A stretch of 64,000 nucleotides of DNA, from the NCBI GenBank assembly GCA_024195265.1, contig JAJLRJ010000001.1, positions 9,908,585 through 9,972,584 of the forward strand, read 5' to 3'. This DNA comes from Dendrophyllia cribrosa (Eukaryota; Cnidaria; Anthozoa; Scleractinia; Dendrophylliidae). Under the pieces are notes generated by a model. It saw only the letters and a program-made list of their open reading frames with translations, searched no databases and had not been told where the DNA came from. Made by a program: the position numbers and the translations under genes. This document shows, in pieces, positions 1-10,712 of the stretch (position 1 is the stretch's first letter; every line of letters starts with the position of its first letter).

Positions 1-610
1 CATCGTTATTGTCATCGTTATCGTTATCATCATCGCTGTCGTTATCGTTATCATTATCGTTGTTGTTATCATTATCATTATCGTTGTCGTTATAGTTATC
101 ATTATCGTTGTTGTTATCATTATCATTATCGTTGTCGTTATAGTTATCATTATCGTTGTCGTCATCGTTATTGTCATCGCTATCGTTATCATTATCGTTG
201 TCGTTATCATTATCGCTATCGTTATCATTATCGTTGTCGTTATTGTTATCATTATCGTTATCATTATCATTATCGTTGTCGTTATCATTATCGCTGTCGT
301 TATCGTTATCATTATCGTTGTCGTTATCATTATCGCTATCGTTATCATTATCGTTGTCGTTATTGTTATCATTATCGTTATCATTATCATTATCGTTGTC
401 GTTATCATTATCGCTGTCGTTATCGTTATCATTATCGTTGTTGTTATTATTATCAATATTATTATCGTTGTCGTTATAGTTGTCATTGTCATTGTTGTCA
501 TCGTTATCGTTATCATTATCGCTATCGTTATCGTTATCGTTATAATTATCGTTGTCGTTATCGTTATCATTATCGTTGTCGTTATCGTTATCGTCATCGT
601 TATCATTAAC
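1..610. repeat. Degenerate hexanucleotide array, copy 1 (truncated by window start)
   Basis: The stretch is built almost entirely of TTATCG, TTATCA, TTGTCG, TTGTTG and CATCGT-like hexamers. It has no long in-frame stops in several frames on either strand, so it yields spurious Leu-Ser or Tyr-His/Arg ORFs. The array runs off the left edge. It ends sharply at about 610, where the unique block also found after the second array (9520-10712) begins. No coding function is inferred. Confidence 0.95.
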
Positions 611-2080
611 GTAACCGATCACTCGCATAAAACAAGCTTAAAACTGAACATGTACGTACAGTTACCCTTTTTTTCAGTATATGATTATTCAATCCAAAAC
701 GAAAAACAAAAACGCTTAAAATTTTCTCATTCCTTGCACATATTGGGAATTACCCTAAACTATAGCTTTATTTCTAGCTCTCAGTGCATAGGTTGTTAAA
801 TTGTCAGTTAACTTAATAAAATAAACGGTTAATAAGTAACAAGGGCAATAAAATCATGTAACTTGTCAATGTTGTGTTGCAGGTTGAAGCCCTGATCTTG
901 CGCGTATTATCATCTACGCGCGCAACAAATTTTCATGTTGCAGAAAGTAGGCGTCGCTTCTACAAATTTTTGCCCGTACTAATTTATAGGTAGCACTTAG
1001 AAACGTTTATATTTAAAATCAGACCAAAGAGTGATTGGCCGTTGTTACACTAGAGACGCATTATCCGTCCAGACGGATAATGCGTCTGTCATGTTACACG
1101 TCTAGTGTAAAGACGGGACGAACAACAAGACGAACTACGAGAGACGAACATTGTGCGCGACCACTAATAAAAAGGAATGAGTAGTAGAGTTTTTTGGCGG
1201 CAAAATTCAAGATGGCGGCCGTGTTGGTCTCATGTTTTAGCGTTGTTCGACGTCTGTTGCTCGTCTTTATATACACAGTTACATAATGTGTCTAGACGAA
1301 CTATCTTATTCTAGCTCAGTAAAATGGGCACGTCAAAAACGATATCCGGCGTTAAGTTTTTAAGTGGTTTCCTCAGTTGCGGCGTGTTTAAACGCGACAC
1401 AATCATGAAACAATATCATCTTGTTTTAATCTTATTCTAGCTCAGTAAAATGGGCGCGTCAAAAACAATATCCGGCGTTAAGTTTTTAAGTGGTTTCCTC
1501 AGTTGCGGCGTGTTTAAACGCGACACAATCATGAAACAATATCATCTTGTTTTAAAACCGGTAGCTTCATACAATACAAAACTGATTCATAAACTAAACC
1601 CGCAGACTGTGAGGAATTTGAAATCAAGAATTAGGACCAACTATTGCGCATCAACTGAGTCTCTTAAACGAACTTAATTCGTCTTAACCCGTCGTTTAAT
1701 GTGTGGGGACACAGGAGGGGATGGGGTTGGGGATACCACTAAATTATTAGTTTTGTAATTTATCTAATAAGGTAATTTCATACAATCTGAACCATTTATT
1801 CTAAATTTTAAATGGATGTTGAAACGCGAAAAACAGATTTCGGATCCTTGGTAATTTGATTTTTTGAAAGCTTTCATTTAGATCATCACGTGCATTTTGC
1901 CATTGGGTAAATTCAGCCCTTAGAGCGCGCAGTTTTCAATTGAGTGTCGAAAGTACAGTTTCGCAATTGCTTCGGTTTTGGCGCCGGCTACATGTATGTA
2001 CTTCGAGCTCTGATTGGTTCATTGGATTGTTTACGACTGCTGTGATTGGTCAGAGTAATTACTTTGAAAACTGCTCTAAC
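611..2080. repeat. Duplicated ~1.45-kb block, copy 1
   Basis: This block recurs at about 10713-12085 with only scattered substitutions and small indels (roughly 95% or better by eye). It contains a near-perfect palindrome around 1052-1087 and a 126-bp internal tandem duplication at 1303-1428/1429-1554 that is single-copy in the other block. A diverged piece of the 1330-1690 part also occurs at about 15300-15560. No convincing gene is seen. The small ORFs, including the one at 1450-1677, lack recognisable domains and the reading frame is broken in the sister copy. Confidence 0.9.
1303..1554. repeat. 126-bp tandem duplication inside block copy 1
   Basis: Two adjacent units, 1303-1428 and 1429-1554, are almost identical, differing at a few positions such as an a/g in the GGGC(A/G)CG stretch. 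Block copy 2 has one unit (near 11405-11530), so the duplication arose after the block duplicated, or was lost from copy 2. Confidence 0.9.
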
Positions 2081-2449
2081 AAAATTCGCTTACCTTATTT
2101 CCATGTTCTATAGAGAAGATTCTATAGAGCAAACTGAGTGGTTTGCTTTCGCGACAGGCGGTCAAAAATCAAAAATTACCCTTATTTCTTTGCGTTCATC
2201 ACTTTCATCGCTTTTTGCGATTTTCTCTTCTTGTTTCAAGACAATAAAGAAAGCTGAAAGCATCTTGAACTCGTAGCCATAATCATGAAACTACGATATA
2301 TCAGCCGCGACACTTTTCCTTCAACATTGATATTTCAATAATAAAAAGTGAAATCTGCAAAGGACCGCAAACGATAATGCCAGGCGACAATGCTGCTAAC
2401 GGTATACGTAGGATCTGCGAGAGACCTAACCATCCAAAAAATAAACAAA

Positions 2450-2854
2450 CATACAATAAACTGCAGGGCTGATCTGACTACGTAAAAAATAGACTTTGCG
2501 AGACATCATCACGACAGTAACCGATAAAGTAGGATCGCAATCGTGGACAGCTGTTTCGTTATTGCAACTCATCAGCCAGTGTAGCGCCAGCCAGCGCAAA
2601 TAGATTACACAATGACCCGTTCACCATATCAGGTTCCGTACTATGTACTCACTTGTCACCCGAATCACGCGCTGCCACATCACGTGTTTCGGGGAACAAA
2701 GAGCCCATAGTGTCGCAAAGATGTCTCGCAAAAAAAAGGGCAAATGTAGATGGACAAAGCCGATCTGAACATTACTTTATCAGTTTCTGTCGTGATGGTG
2801 TCTCGCAAAGTCTATTTTTTACTTGGTCAGATCAGCCCTGCAGTTTATTGTATG
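2450..2854. mobile_element. MITE-like element with ~65-bp inverted ends
   Basis: The left end (about 2450-2515, containing ATAAACTGCAGGGCTGATCT) and the right end (about 2788-2854) are inverted copies with few mismatches. The ~400-bp interior has no meaningful ORF. The element lies between block copy 1 and the first GPCR gene and is absent from the corresponding place beside the second GPCR, so it postdates their duplication or was lost there. Confidence 0.75.
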
Positions 2855-3828
2855 TTCGATACTTCAACTGCACTACACAGCAGACATATACGATGCATTA
2901 GATTTATTTTGGTTGACTACGACCTCGCACCAGTAGCCGGTTCGAACTACACAAACTATAATTACAACTAGATATATCCTAAACTTCACTACACTTAACA
3001 GAGCTGAGCAACCGCTCACAAAATGAACTGCGGTTAGAACGGAGGCCAGAAAAAACCTGCCAGAAAAAACCCCTGTGGGGAAAAATATGCAGGAAATCTG
3101 GGTAGGAACCATGACTCAAGCTCAAAACAATACAAGCCCATCCTACGAGGCTTTACAATGCAAAGCTAAGCAAAACGAAATATAAATCCTCTTAAAAATG
3201 AAAAAGAAAAACATTCATGAACTGGTTTAGGCCTAGAATGCCTTACCGCGTGACAAACTCCGCGTAAACTATGACTTTATAGGCAGCATGATACCTATTA
3301 TGCACTGTAACAGTCGAACCCAGCCCCTGCTGGTCTCGTGCCGTAGAATTATCAATTTATATCTAATTCGCATTACCATTACTCGAACTTCAGAAATTAC
3401 ATAATGAGGTTTGAGGGAAAGCGGATGACAACAAGACATAAATTATTTCTAGATCGACAAAGCTCCACAAGCAACGTGAAAACTTAACCGGTGGAGAATT
3501 TTATGCAATGTGGTAGAGTACGAAAAGTCTCTCCTTTATTTATGGGAAAAAAAACCCGCGAGTGACAAGCAAAATAGGCGCGCGCGAGGAGAGAATGAAA
3601 CAATAGGCGTGAGGAAAACTATCACGCTCTAGCTGTTGGCTCCTGATGCAATGAGTAAATGGTGAAAAGGAGTGTTATAAATCTAAGCCGATGTCGTGAT
3701 TTTTGAAACTTATTCAGGATTACTTTGCATAGCTTTCATTCTCGTGGCAGACTCAATCTGAACTGTTACGGTTTGATTGACAGGTTGTGTTGCGTCGCCA
3801 CACACTGTATAGATCTTGTCCACGTTCA
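2855..3828. other. Non-coding interval downstream of GPCR 1, with remnant of its C-terminal tail
   Basis: Nothing recognisable is seen in 2855-3720. Positions 3735-3828 align, as reverse complement, with the coding sequence for the last ~50 residues of the second receptor (12545-12690). The first receptor therefore once had a longer tail that is now read out of frame or deleted. Confidence 0.6.
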
Positions 3829-5058
3829 TCACCGCGCCACAAGATTTGGACCGCAGTCCTTTAGCTCTCCGAACTCGAGCGACGCGACGGAATCACAATG
3901 CTCATCGGGCTTAACATGCTGCGCGCCACGGGTAGAATCAAAATATGTCAACGCTGGGCAAGATTGGAATCTTTCTAACCGATGGCATTCTCTGTATCTC
4001 CCACAATCTAGCGACAAGACGCAATCGCGATGTTGCGTACGCTGAACTAACTGCGCGCTGCGAACTTTTGGCTGTATTCTTTGATGTTTTCTTGGTATTC
4101 TTAAAAGTTCCAAGACAGCTCTCCTTAGTTGGCGGTTTCTGCAGCAGTAAAATATAGGATTCAGGAGACTGTTCATCTGAAGCAGCAAATCTGACCACCG
4201 GAAAAAGGAACTTCTAAGAAGAAACGGCGCCAATGTTGTTCCAAAAACCAAGACTGCGATGGTCGGTAAGGTTGATACACCAGCGAAAATAGTTAGCAAG
4301 AAAGTTGTCGAAGCCATATCTACTTCGCGTTTCCATTTTATGCGTGCATTCACCTGACGGAATTGACTTCGGTTCCATTTGCGAATTCCACGATAAACGT
4401 TGCCATATAAATATACCATAAGAAATAAACAGACAATGACAACAAGGCTCCCAACTATATCCAAAATAAGAATGATCTCATCATGGGCGCCAGTGAGTTG
4501 AGATGTAACTGGGAGTGTCGTTGCTAGTACAACTACCAGCCAGGAAATTATTGCGTACTTTTTGAGACTTCTTCTTGTGACAATTGCCTTGTACTCTCTC
4601 CATTTGTGTACTGCCACGTACCGCTCCCAGGCAATAACAACCAAATGAAAAAACGAAACATGACAAGCAGTGTAAGTTAAAGACACATTAACATAATCTA
4701 TCGTACAAAAAATTAAAATATCCTCGACTAGTAAATGTTTCTGGAGAACTAGTGCATCTAAAGTGATACTCAACGGCATAGACAGCGCGCCCACTAAAAG
4801 ATCAGCTACGGCCAAACTACAGAGTAGAATCATGGTTGGTGTCTTTTGCAGCTCATGCCTCGTCTTCACCGCTAGTATCACTAAAAGATTTAAAAGAACG
4901 ATCAAGAAGCATGCGATGGAAGTGACAACGATCATCATCTGATGAAAAGTGGTGCTGTCTAACTCCCAGATGAAAATTGACATGCTCGGGCAAGAAAATA
5001 CTGCCTTGGTCTCCGATAAACTGACACCAAAGGGCTCAGTACTGCTACTCTCAGCCAT
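3829..5058 (-). CDS. Rhodopsin-like (class A) GPCR 1, single exon
   Basis: The gene encodes a seven-transmembrane plasma-membrane receptor expected to signal through heterotrimeric G proteins; the ligand is unknown. I start at the ATG at 5058 (MAESSS, 409 aa); the longer frame to 5085 opens with GTG. Visible class A landmarks are TM1 NLLVILAV (Asn ~57), TM2 SLAVADLLVG (Asp ~86), TM3 WERYVAVH (an ERY version of DRY, ~145-147), the TM4 tryptophan, a basic third loop, and TM7 NSLLNPIFYC (~300-304) followed by a basic helix 8. TM6 has FAGVSTLP in place of the usual CWxP, so the toggle tryptophan is absent. Two Asn-x-Ser/Thr sites expected in many N-termini are not seen. Compared with the paralogue at 12533-13882, a one-base deletion near 3850-3862 ends the tail early after LEFGELKD. 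Family assignment is firm; the subfamily (a cnidarian-expanded amine/melanocortin-like group) is a guess. Confidence 0.92.
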   Translation of the reverse strand: MAESSSTEPFGVSLSETKAVFSCPSMSIFIWELDSTTFHQMMIVVTSIACFLIVLLNLLVILAVKTRHELQKTPTMILLCSLAVADLLVGALSMPLSITLDALVLQKHLLVEDILIFCTIDYVNVSLTYTACHVSFFHLVVIAWERYVAVHKWREYKAIVTRRSLKKYAIISWLVVVLATTLPVTSQLTGAHDEIILILDIVGSLVVIVCLFLMVYLYGNVYRGIRKWNRSQFRQVNARIKWKREVDMASTTFLLTIFAGVSTLPTIAVLVFGTTLAPFLLRSSFFRWSDLLLQMNSLLNPIFYCCRNRQLRRAVLELLRIPRKHQRIQPKVRSAQLVQRTQHRDCVLSLDCGRYRECHRLERFQSCPALTYFDSTRGAQHVKPDEHCDSVASLEFGELKDCGPNLVAR

Positions 5059-6190
5059 GTTGAGATGGAACTCGGTCAAAATCACACGAATAACACGTTA
5101 TAAAAAAATTAATATAGTTGCGAATCACTCGCAAAACGTTCAATATGTTAATTAAACTATATGAAAGTATGTAAATTAATTGTTCTAACGCAACAACTTG
5201 GTTATTTATATATTTAATTCTTTGTTACGAATGAAAAGTAATCATTTTTTAAAAATAATTTTTTTGTGTTACAAAAGTCGCAGATGTTGTAGGATAAGTT
5301 TTCTCAAGGCATGAAAAGGGGTAAAATTGAATCTATTATTTTGCTGAATATGTATTCTTATTGAAGTATGTATTCTTATTGAAGTATGTATTCTTATTCA
5401 AGCGCACATGAGTTTTTAATCCAACGTAGCATTTTGCATTACTAAAAAGTTTGAAGGGATACAGTCCCAGCTGGAATATCGTGTTTTCATGATTATGGCC
5501 AGGAGCTTGCTTTAGCTTGCATGTTTATTCTCTTAAAATAGGACAAAAAAAATCACCAAAAGTTATGAGCAGAACGCAAAGAAATATGAACTGAAGAGAC
5601 AAAATTTTACCAGAATGGAGACTTTAATTTCTTGACCGCCTGTCACGAAAATTGATGAACTGTAATCCACTTCCATCCTTGTAATCCTGCACTTTTACTC
5701 CAAACTACTTTATTTTTTCAACTATAGAATGTTTATCCAATTTAGTTGTACATTTGGTGGCATTTGGCGATATAACATGAAAATAAAATAAAAAGAAAAT
5801 TCGTTATTTCGGCGGCACCGTGACCCTTTACTTGTTTAGCCTGTTTATAACACGCGTGGTATCGATGTTGTTTTTAAATTTAAAAAAAATGCTTTTAAAC
5901 ATTTGAAACATGAATGATCATGAATGTTTCTTTTTCTGACCTTGTGCTCGTCATTTCAAACTTGAAACTGTATATCTTATTACATGAAATATTTGCGAAA
6001 ATAAAATAATAATAATTATGTTGCGCATGCATGTTTAATGTACATATTCCGCGCACTGTTAAGTGTCCTGTTTTTCTTTTGTTAGACAACACACCAATTA
6101 AAAAGATTTTTAAACTGTTTTCGCTTGAAATTGATTATTTTTGCATAATGTACAGTATTGGATTCTATCCAATGGGAGTATAATACGTAG
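5059..6190. other. AT-rich intergenic DNA with an 18-bp tandem repeat
   Basis: The first ~100 bp is the GPCR 1 upstream region; it is recognisably similar to the sequence upstream of the receptor pseudogene (19020-19103). Positions 5349-5402 hold three copies of an 18-bp unit, TATGTATTCTTATTGAAG, the last with one change. The rest shows no gene or repeat that I can support. Confidence 0.6.
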
Positions 6191-6455
6191 CAAGTGATGA
6201 TTAGTCATTATCTGTGCGTGACACGTGTTTTCCTTAGGTCTAAGATATCGTATCATATGTATCATAACTCAGCAGATCTTAGCCCTGTAACATTTAGCCT
6301 TTATTCCCACCCTCCCACCCGCGAGCTGCATCAGGGGGGACGGCCCTTGGTTTTGTCGCCACCCCTGCTGCGGCTTTGCTTTATTTTCCGGCAAACAATA
6401 AAGTCAATATGTATTCTGTATATAGTCTCTTGTTTTTTATTTACTCCGTAGACCG
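6191..6455 (+). repeat. Possible solo-LTR-like segment
   Basis: The segment has an LTR-like layout: a GC-rich stretch (6300-6380), an AATAAA polyadenylation-type signal followed by a T-rich tail (about 6399-6450), and no ORF of note. No target-site duplication or partner LTR was found, so this is only a possibility. Confidence 0.2.
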
Positions 6456-7139
6456 AAGAACGATTCGTAGGATTATCGCGAAAATAAAGTGTCGCAAAAC
6501 ATGGTGTTTTTTTTTCAAAATAGCGAAATTTTCATGTCACGAAAATTGAATGTAATAAGACTGAAACATTAACATTTTTGTGTTTTTTTGTAAGATCCAG
6601 AGAATATGTTCCGCTGTACGTGTGTATTGAGTTTTTTTTTTTCTCCTTAGCTACACAGAGAGCACAGATGAGTGATATCTTTACTCGAAAAGAAGGACTC
6701 GCATTAACAATGTAGTTTAAATATTCAGTTCTTGTGGCATAAAATGTAGGGATTTCCGATCGCCTACAGCAGACTTTTTTCGTAACGATTAAAACACGAC
6801 CTCCGATTCCCCAGCTCTTAAAACGCTTAGCATTAATCTTCCGATGTTACAAAAAATCGTATAGGAACCTAAAGGAAACTGCTTTAGTAAAGTAATTTTC
6901 CGCCATTATTTCAGGACAACTAGCTAAGCCATTCTAAACTCAAACTACTACTTTATATAATATAAACGACCGATAGCACTTCCTACTTCACTGCCCATTG
7001 CTGAATTACCATACTGCATAAAATTTTGACCGACGTTTATTTGTTTGGTTAAAGCGCCACTGTCCCACCGAAATAACATACTTTCGCTTAGCTTCAGTTT
7101 CCACGTTATATCGCCAAATATCACTAAATATACAACTAA
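6456..7139. other. No recognisable feature
   Basis: AT-rich non-coding DNA. I see no ORF with coding character, no tRNA and no clear inverted repeat. Confidence 0.5.
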
Positions 7140-7700
7140 CTAATACGGACAGCTCGCTATTATGGACAGTTTCCTATGTCCCGACAAAATTCTCACATAT
7201 TTTCTTTAAAAAACAAAAAAGACCTCTATAATACGGACCCTCTCTAATACGGACAACGGACACTAAATCTCGGCCCCAGAGAGCAAATTCATATAAACTT
7301 AACCTCTTTATTACGGACACTCCGGTGATCAGGTGATGATAGTTTGAGTAAGTAATACAATTTCCTGTTTGTGGTTACAAACATATGTACTTTATATTAC
7401 TTTTTCACATGCAGCATTGCGTTGTAGTTCGTTTCGTTTTAAAACAGTGATTCTTATACCTTATGTAGCTGAGAATTTTACAATGTAGTACACTACTGAT
7501 AGACAGTGTCTCAATGCAGTATATTAATCGATTTAGAGGCAGTTAAAAGACGAGTGTGGGCCTGTTTTTAGTTACTGAATAAAAACTGTCAGTGGAGTCT
7601 TAAAAGTGACGTCATCGTGGTGACCTCTATCATACGGACACCTCTCTAATACGGACACTTTGCTGTGTCCCTTCGGTGTCCGTATTAGAGAGGTTCAACT
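7140..7700. mobile_element. Pogo/Tigger-like non-autonomous element
   Basis: The right end (about 7640-7700) reads, in reverse complement, GAACCTCTCTAATACGGACA, the style of terminal repeat seen in pogo/Tigger-like elements. Inward are further copies of CTAATACGGAC (7141, 7232, 7245, 7648) in both orientations. The interior has no transposase. A related end occurs at the right edge of the window (63840-64000), and a different pogo-like MITE at 35195-35658. The superfamily assignment is by end motif only. Confidence 0.55.
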
Positions 7701-7717
7701 CTATATAAGGGAGTACC

Positions 7718-7749
7718 CCCCTCCCCCCCCCCCCCCCCCCCCTCTCCCC
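7718..7749. repeat. C homopolymer tract
   Basis: A run of C interrupted once or twice lies directly beside the pogo-like end. Its length is likely unreliable in assembly. Confidence 0.85.
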
Positions 7750-7760
7750 CGGGCGAACTG

Positions 7761-7964
7761 TACACCTTATTCATAAATGGCGGCCGATTTATTATTCTTA
7801 CTGACATGTATGTTAATTCGCCTCACTGGCCTCGTTAGGCTTGTACAAAATTCAAAAGCATTTTTACTCTAAAATGAGGCCAGTGAGGCTTATTTACATA
7901 CATATACTAGTAAATGAATGATAAATCAGATAAATCGGCCGCCATTTCTATTAAATAAGATGTA
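7761..7964. mobile_element. Palindromic MITE, family M1 copy 1
   Basis: The ends are inverted: the left begins TACACCTTATTCATAAATGG, and the right contains the complement CGGCCGCCATTT...AATAAGATGTA. Internal arms with GGCC(T)CACTGGCCTC are also inverted. A shorter relative lies at 8948-9062. It has no coding capacity. Confidence 0.75.
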
Positions 7965-8440
7965 TAGTAGAGAGATTTAAGGTGGCTCGCCGATAGTTCC
8001 CAGCATTCTCTACTACTTATATTTGATGGATAAACTACAATTCTCTATCAGTTGTTGCTACAAAAATGGTATCAACCAAATGCTCAGTCAGTGAATAAGT
8101 TATAGTCTCTTTTATGATGTAAAAGGTTATCATAGTAACAGTATAACCTGTCAAAGATACTCTTCATTTTCATTTTAAGTGCTTATAACTAAAAACTAGC
8201 ATTTTTTTTTATCACTGACCGAATTGTAATTAGCATGTTAAAATACAACTTTTTGCAAGGTTTAAAACAAATCTTGGGAGGTGGTTCAGAGCCACCTTAA
8301 CTGGTCGAAAAGAGTGGTAGCATTGATCCATCAAAGTGTGAGTGATTGATATTACTAAAGACTACTTACTGTGAGCCACCTTAACTATAATTTATGGAAC
8401 GCAGACTTATCCTGCTTCCGATTTTGTACAATGCAATACG
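7965..8440. other. Non-coding interval; paired GAGCCACCTTAA motif
   Basis: The interval is flanked by short inverted or direct motifs: AAGGTGGCTCGCC at 7979, GAGCCACCTTAACT at 8289 and again GAGCCACCTTAACTA at 8374. This suggests another eroded MITE between about 7979 and 8303. No ORF has coding character. Confidence 0.4.
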
Positions 8441-8443
8441 GCC

Positions 8444-8874
8444 GGGGGGGTACTTCCTATAATGGGCTATACGGGGATGCTCCGCCCGAAAGGGGTACCT
8501 TTTTGAGGCTGGAGGTATATAAAAGGGTAGGGATTTCACGAGTTGAAGTATATGAAAGAGTAGGGATTTCACGAAGTATAGGAAAACCGTAGGGAAAACA
8601 CGAGTTGAAGTATAAAAATGTAGGGAAAACTGCCATTTAAGTATTATAAAAAGCGCTTTTCAAAATATAACAAACAGACGCACATAAACGCTATATGAAA
8701 GGGGTACCATTTTCAGTGAATGGTATATGAAAGGGGTACCATTTTCAATGAAAGGTATATGAAAGGGGTACCTTTTCTGTCAAAAACGGTATATGAAAGG
8801 GTAAGGGTTTCGATCTCCGGGCGGAGCATCCCCGTACAAAAATTTGTTGAGTACCCCCCCCCCCCCCCCCCCCC
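8444..8874. mobile_element. G/C-capped non-autonomous element with internal GGGGTACC repeats
   Basis: The element opens with a G run plus TAC and closes with GTA plus a C run (8853-8874). Inverted subterminal arms share CGGGGATGCTCCGCCCG (about 8472-8488) and CGGGCGGAGCATCCCCG (about 8819-8835). Between them are at least five copies of a TATATGAAAGGGGTACC-type unit. It encodes no protein. The homopolymer caps match the design seen at 24.1-24.6 kb and 44.4-44.9 kb. Confidence 0.75.
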
Positions 8875-8947
8875 GGGGCAATACGGCAACACTCTCTTCG
8901 CGATTCAAAGTCCATTTGAATTTGTAATATAGACCCTTCTCATTACG

Positions 8948-9062
8948 TATTTATTTATTCTTTTATATGTATGTTAATCAGGTTTAGTGGCCTCGTTAGC
9001 GTGTGCAAAATTCAAAAGATACTTTACTCTAAAATGAGCATATAAAAGAATAAATAAATCGA
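8948..9062. mobile_element. Palindromic MITE, family M1 copy 2 (short)
   Basis: Inverted arms ATTTATTTATTCTTTTATATG and CATATAAAAGAATAAATAAAT enclose the same core found at 7761-7964 (ATGTATGTTAATC...GGCCTCGTTAG...GCAAAATTCAAAAG...ACTCTAAAATGAG). This is a related, shorter copy. Confidence 0.7.
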
Positions 9063-9294
9063 CCGCCATTATAAAAAAAATCTATATGCCCTGAAGATTA
9101 GTCAGTGATATGCAGATGAGAATATAGAAGGCAAACACGTGTTCCACCACATCATTTAATTCACTCGAGTTTGCAACTGAGAACGGATGGCGACCCACTC
9201 TCCCCACCCTGCGACAAATTTGGATTTGAAGTTGTTCATCATCCATTTCGCCTGGCTTAGGCTTGTTCCAGGCCATAACTAAATGTAATGCAAT

Positions 9295-9500
9295 GTGATT
9301 CTTCAAACCAGACTATCATGTAATGGATACCAATACCCATGGCAGAATATTACACTAGCAAGTAGCAAGTTGTTTAAAAAGAAAGCAACATTTTTTATTT
9401 TGCAAGACATGTTTCGACGGACAGCCGTCATCATCAGTTACAGTGGAATTGAAATTTATAACAAAGTGAGGAATAATTTATAATTAATTAGGAATAATGA
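9295..9500 (-). mobile_element. Penelope-like element remnant
   Basis: This short non-coding remnant surrounds a hammerhead ribozyme motif (9406-9437, minus). Hammerheads with a tiny palindromic stem III are a known signature of Penelope-like elements. No reverse transcriptase ORF remains nearby, so only the terminal repeat appears to be present. Boundaries are approximate. Confidence 0.45.
9401..9442 (-). ncRNA. Hammerhead ribozyme, minimal Penelope-type
   Basis: Read on the minus strand, 9437 to 9406 gives the complete catalytic core. It has CUGAUGA (9437-9431), one unpaired base, stem II GACGG/CCGUC (5 perfect pairs) closed by the loop CUGU, then GAAA (9415-9412), and then CAUGUC with the cleavage triplet GUC. 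Stem III is only the self-complementary ACAUGU, which implies dimer activity as described for Penelope-like hammerheads. The flanks UGUAA and UUGCA can form a five-pair stem I that includes one G-U. All invariant residues are present, so self-cleavage is plausible but not shown. Confidence 0.7.
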
Positions 9501-9519
9501 AGAGTAGGTTACTTTATAT

Positions 9520-10712
9520 TATTATTATCATTACTGTTACCGTCATCGTCATCGTCATCGTCATCGTTATCATTATCGTTATCATTATCATTATCGTTGT
9601 CGTTATAGTTATCATTATCGTTGTCGTTATCGTTATCATTATCGCTATCGTTATCATCAGTATCGTTGTCGTTATTATCAGTATCGTTGTCGTTATCATC
9701 AGTATCGTTGTCGTTATTGTTATCATTATCGTTACCATTATCGTTGTCGTCATCGTTATTGTCATCGTTATCGTTATCATCATCGCTGTCGTTATCGTTA
9801 TCATTATCGTTGTTGTTATCATTATCATTATCGTTGTCGTTTTAGTTATCATTATCGTTGTCGTCATCGTTATTGTCATCGCTATCATTATCATCATCGC
9901 TGTCGTTATCGTTATCATTATCGTTGTTGTTATCATTATCATTATCGTTGTCGTTATTGTTATCATTATCGTTGTCGTCATCGTTATTGTCATCGCTATC
10001 ATTATCATCATCGCTGTCGTTATCGTTATCATTATCGTGTTGTTATCATTATCATTATCGTCGTCGTTATCGTTATCATTATCGTTGTTGTTATCATTAT
10101 CATTATCGTTGTCGTTATCATTATCGCTATCGTTATCATTATCGTTGTCGTTATTGTTATCATTATCGTTACCATTATCGTTGTCGTCATCGTTATTGTC
10201 ATCGCTGCCGTTATCATTATCGTTGTCGTTATCATTATCGCTATCGTTATTATTATCGTTGTCGTTATTGTTATCATTATCGTTATCATTATCATTATCG
10301 TTGTCGTTATCATTATCGCTGTCGTTATCGTTATCATTATCGTTGTCGTTATCGTTATCGCTATCGTTATCATTATCGTTGCCGTTATTGTCATCATTAT
10401 CGTTATCATTATCATTATTGTTGTCGTTATCGTTATCATTATCGCTGTCGTTATCGTTATCATTATCGTTATCGTCATCGTTATCGTTATCATTATCGTT
10501 ATCGTTATCATTATCGCTGTCGTTATCGTTATCATTATCGTTGTTGTTATTATTATCAATATTATTATCGTTGTCGTTATAGTTGTCATTATCATTGTTG
10601 TCATCGTTATCGTTATCATTATCGCTATCGTTATCGTTATCGTTATAATTATCGTTGTCGTTATCGTTATCATTATCATTGTCGTTATCGTTATCGTCAT
10701 CGTTATCATTAA
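9520..10712. repeat. Degenerate hexanucleotide array, copy 2 (about 1.2 kb)
   Basis: The composition matches the array at 1-610 (TTATCG/TTGTCG/TTATCA hexamers) and its right end is near-identical to the right end of copy 1. Its very long open frames (361 aa plus strand, 405 aa minus strand) are low-complexity by-products of a stop-free hexamer and are not called as genes. Higher-order blocks of roughly 100-130 bp recur within it. Confidence 0.95.

Noticed and set aside
1450..1677. 75-codon ORF in block copy 1
   Set aside because: It crosses the 126-bp duplication and is frameshifted in the near-identical block copy 2; no domain.
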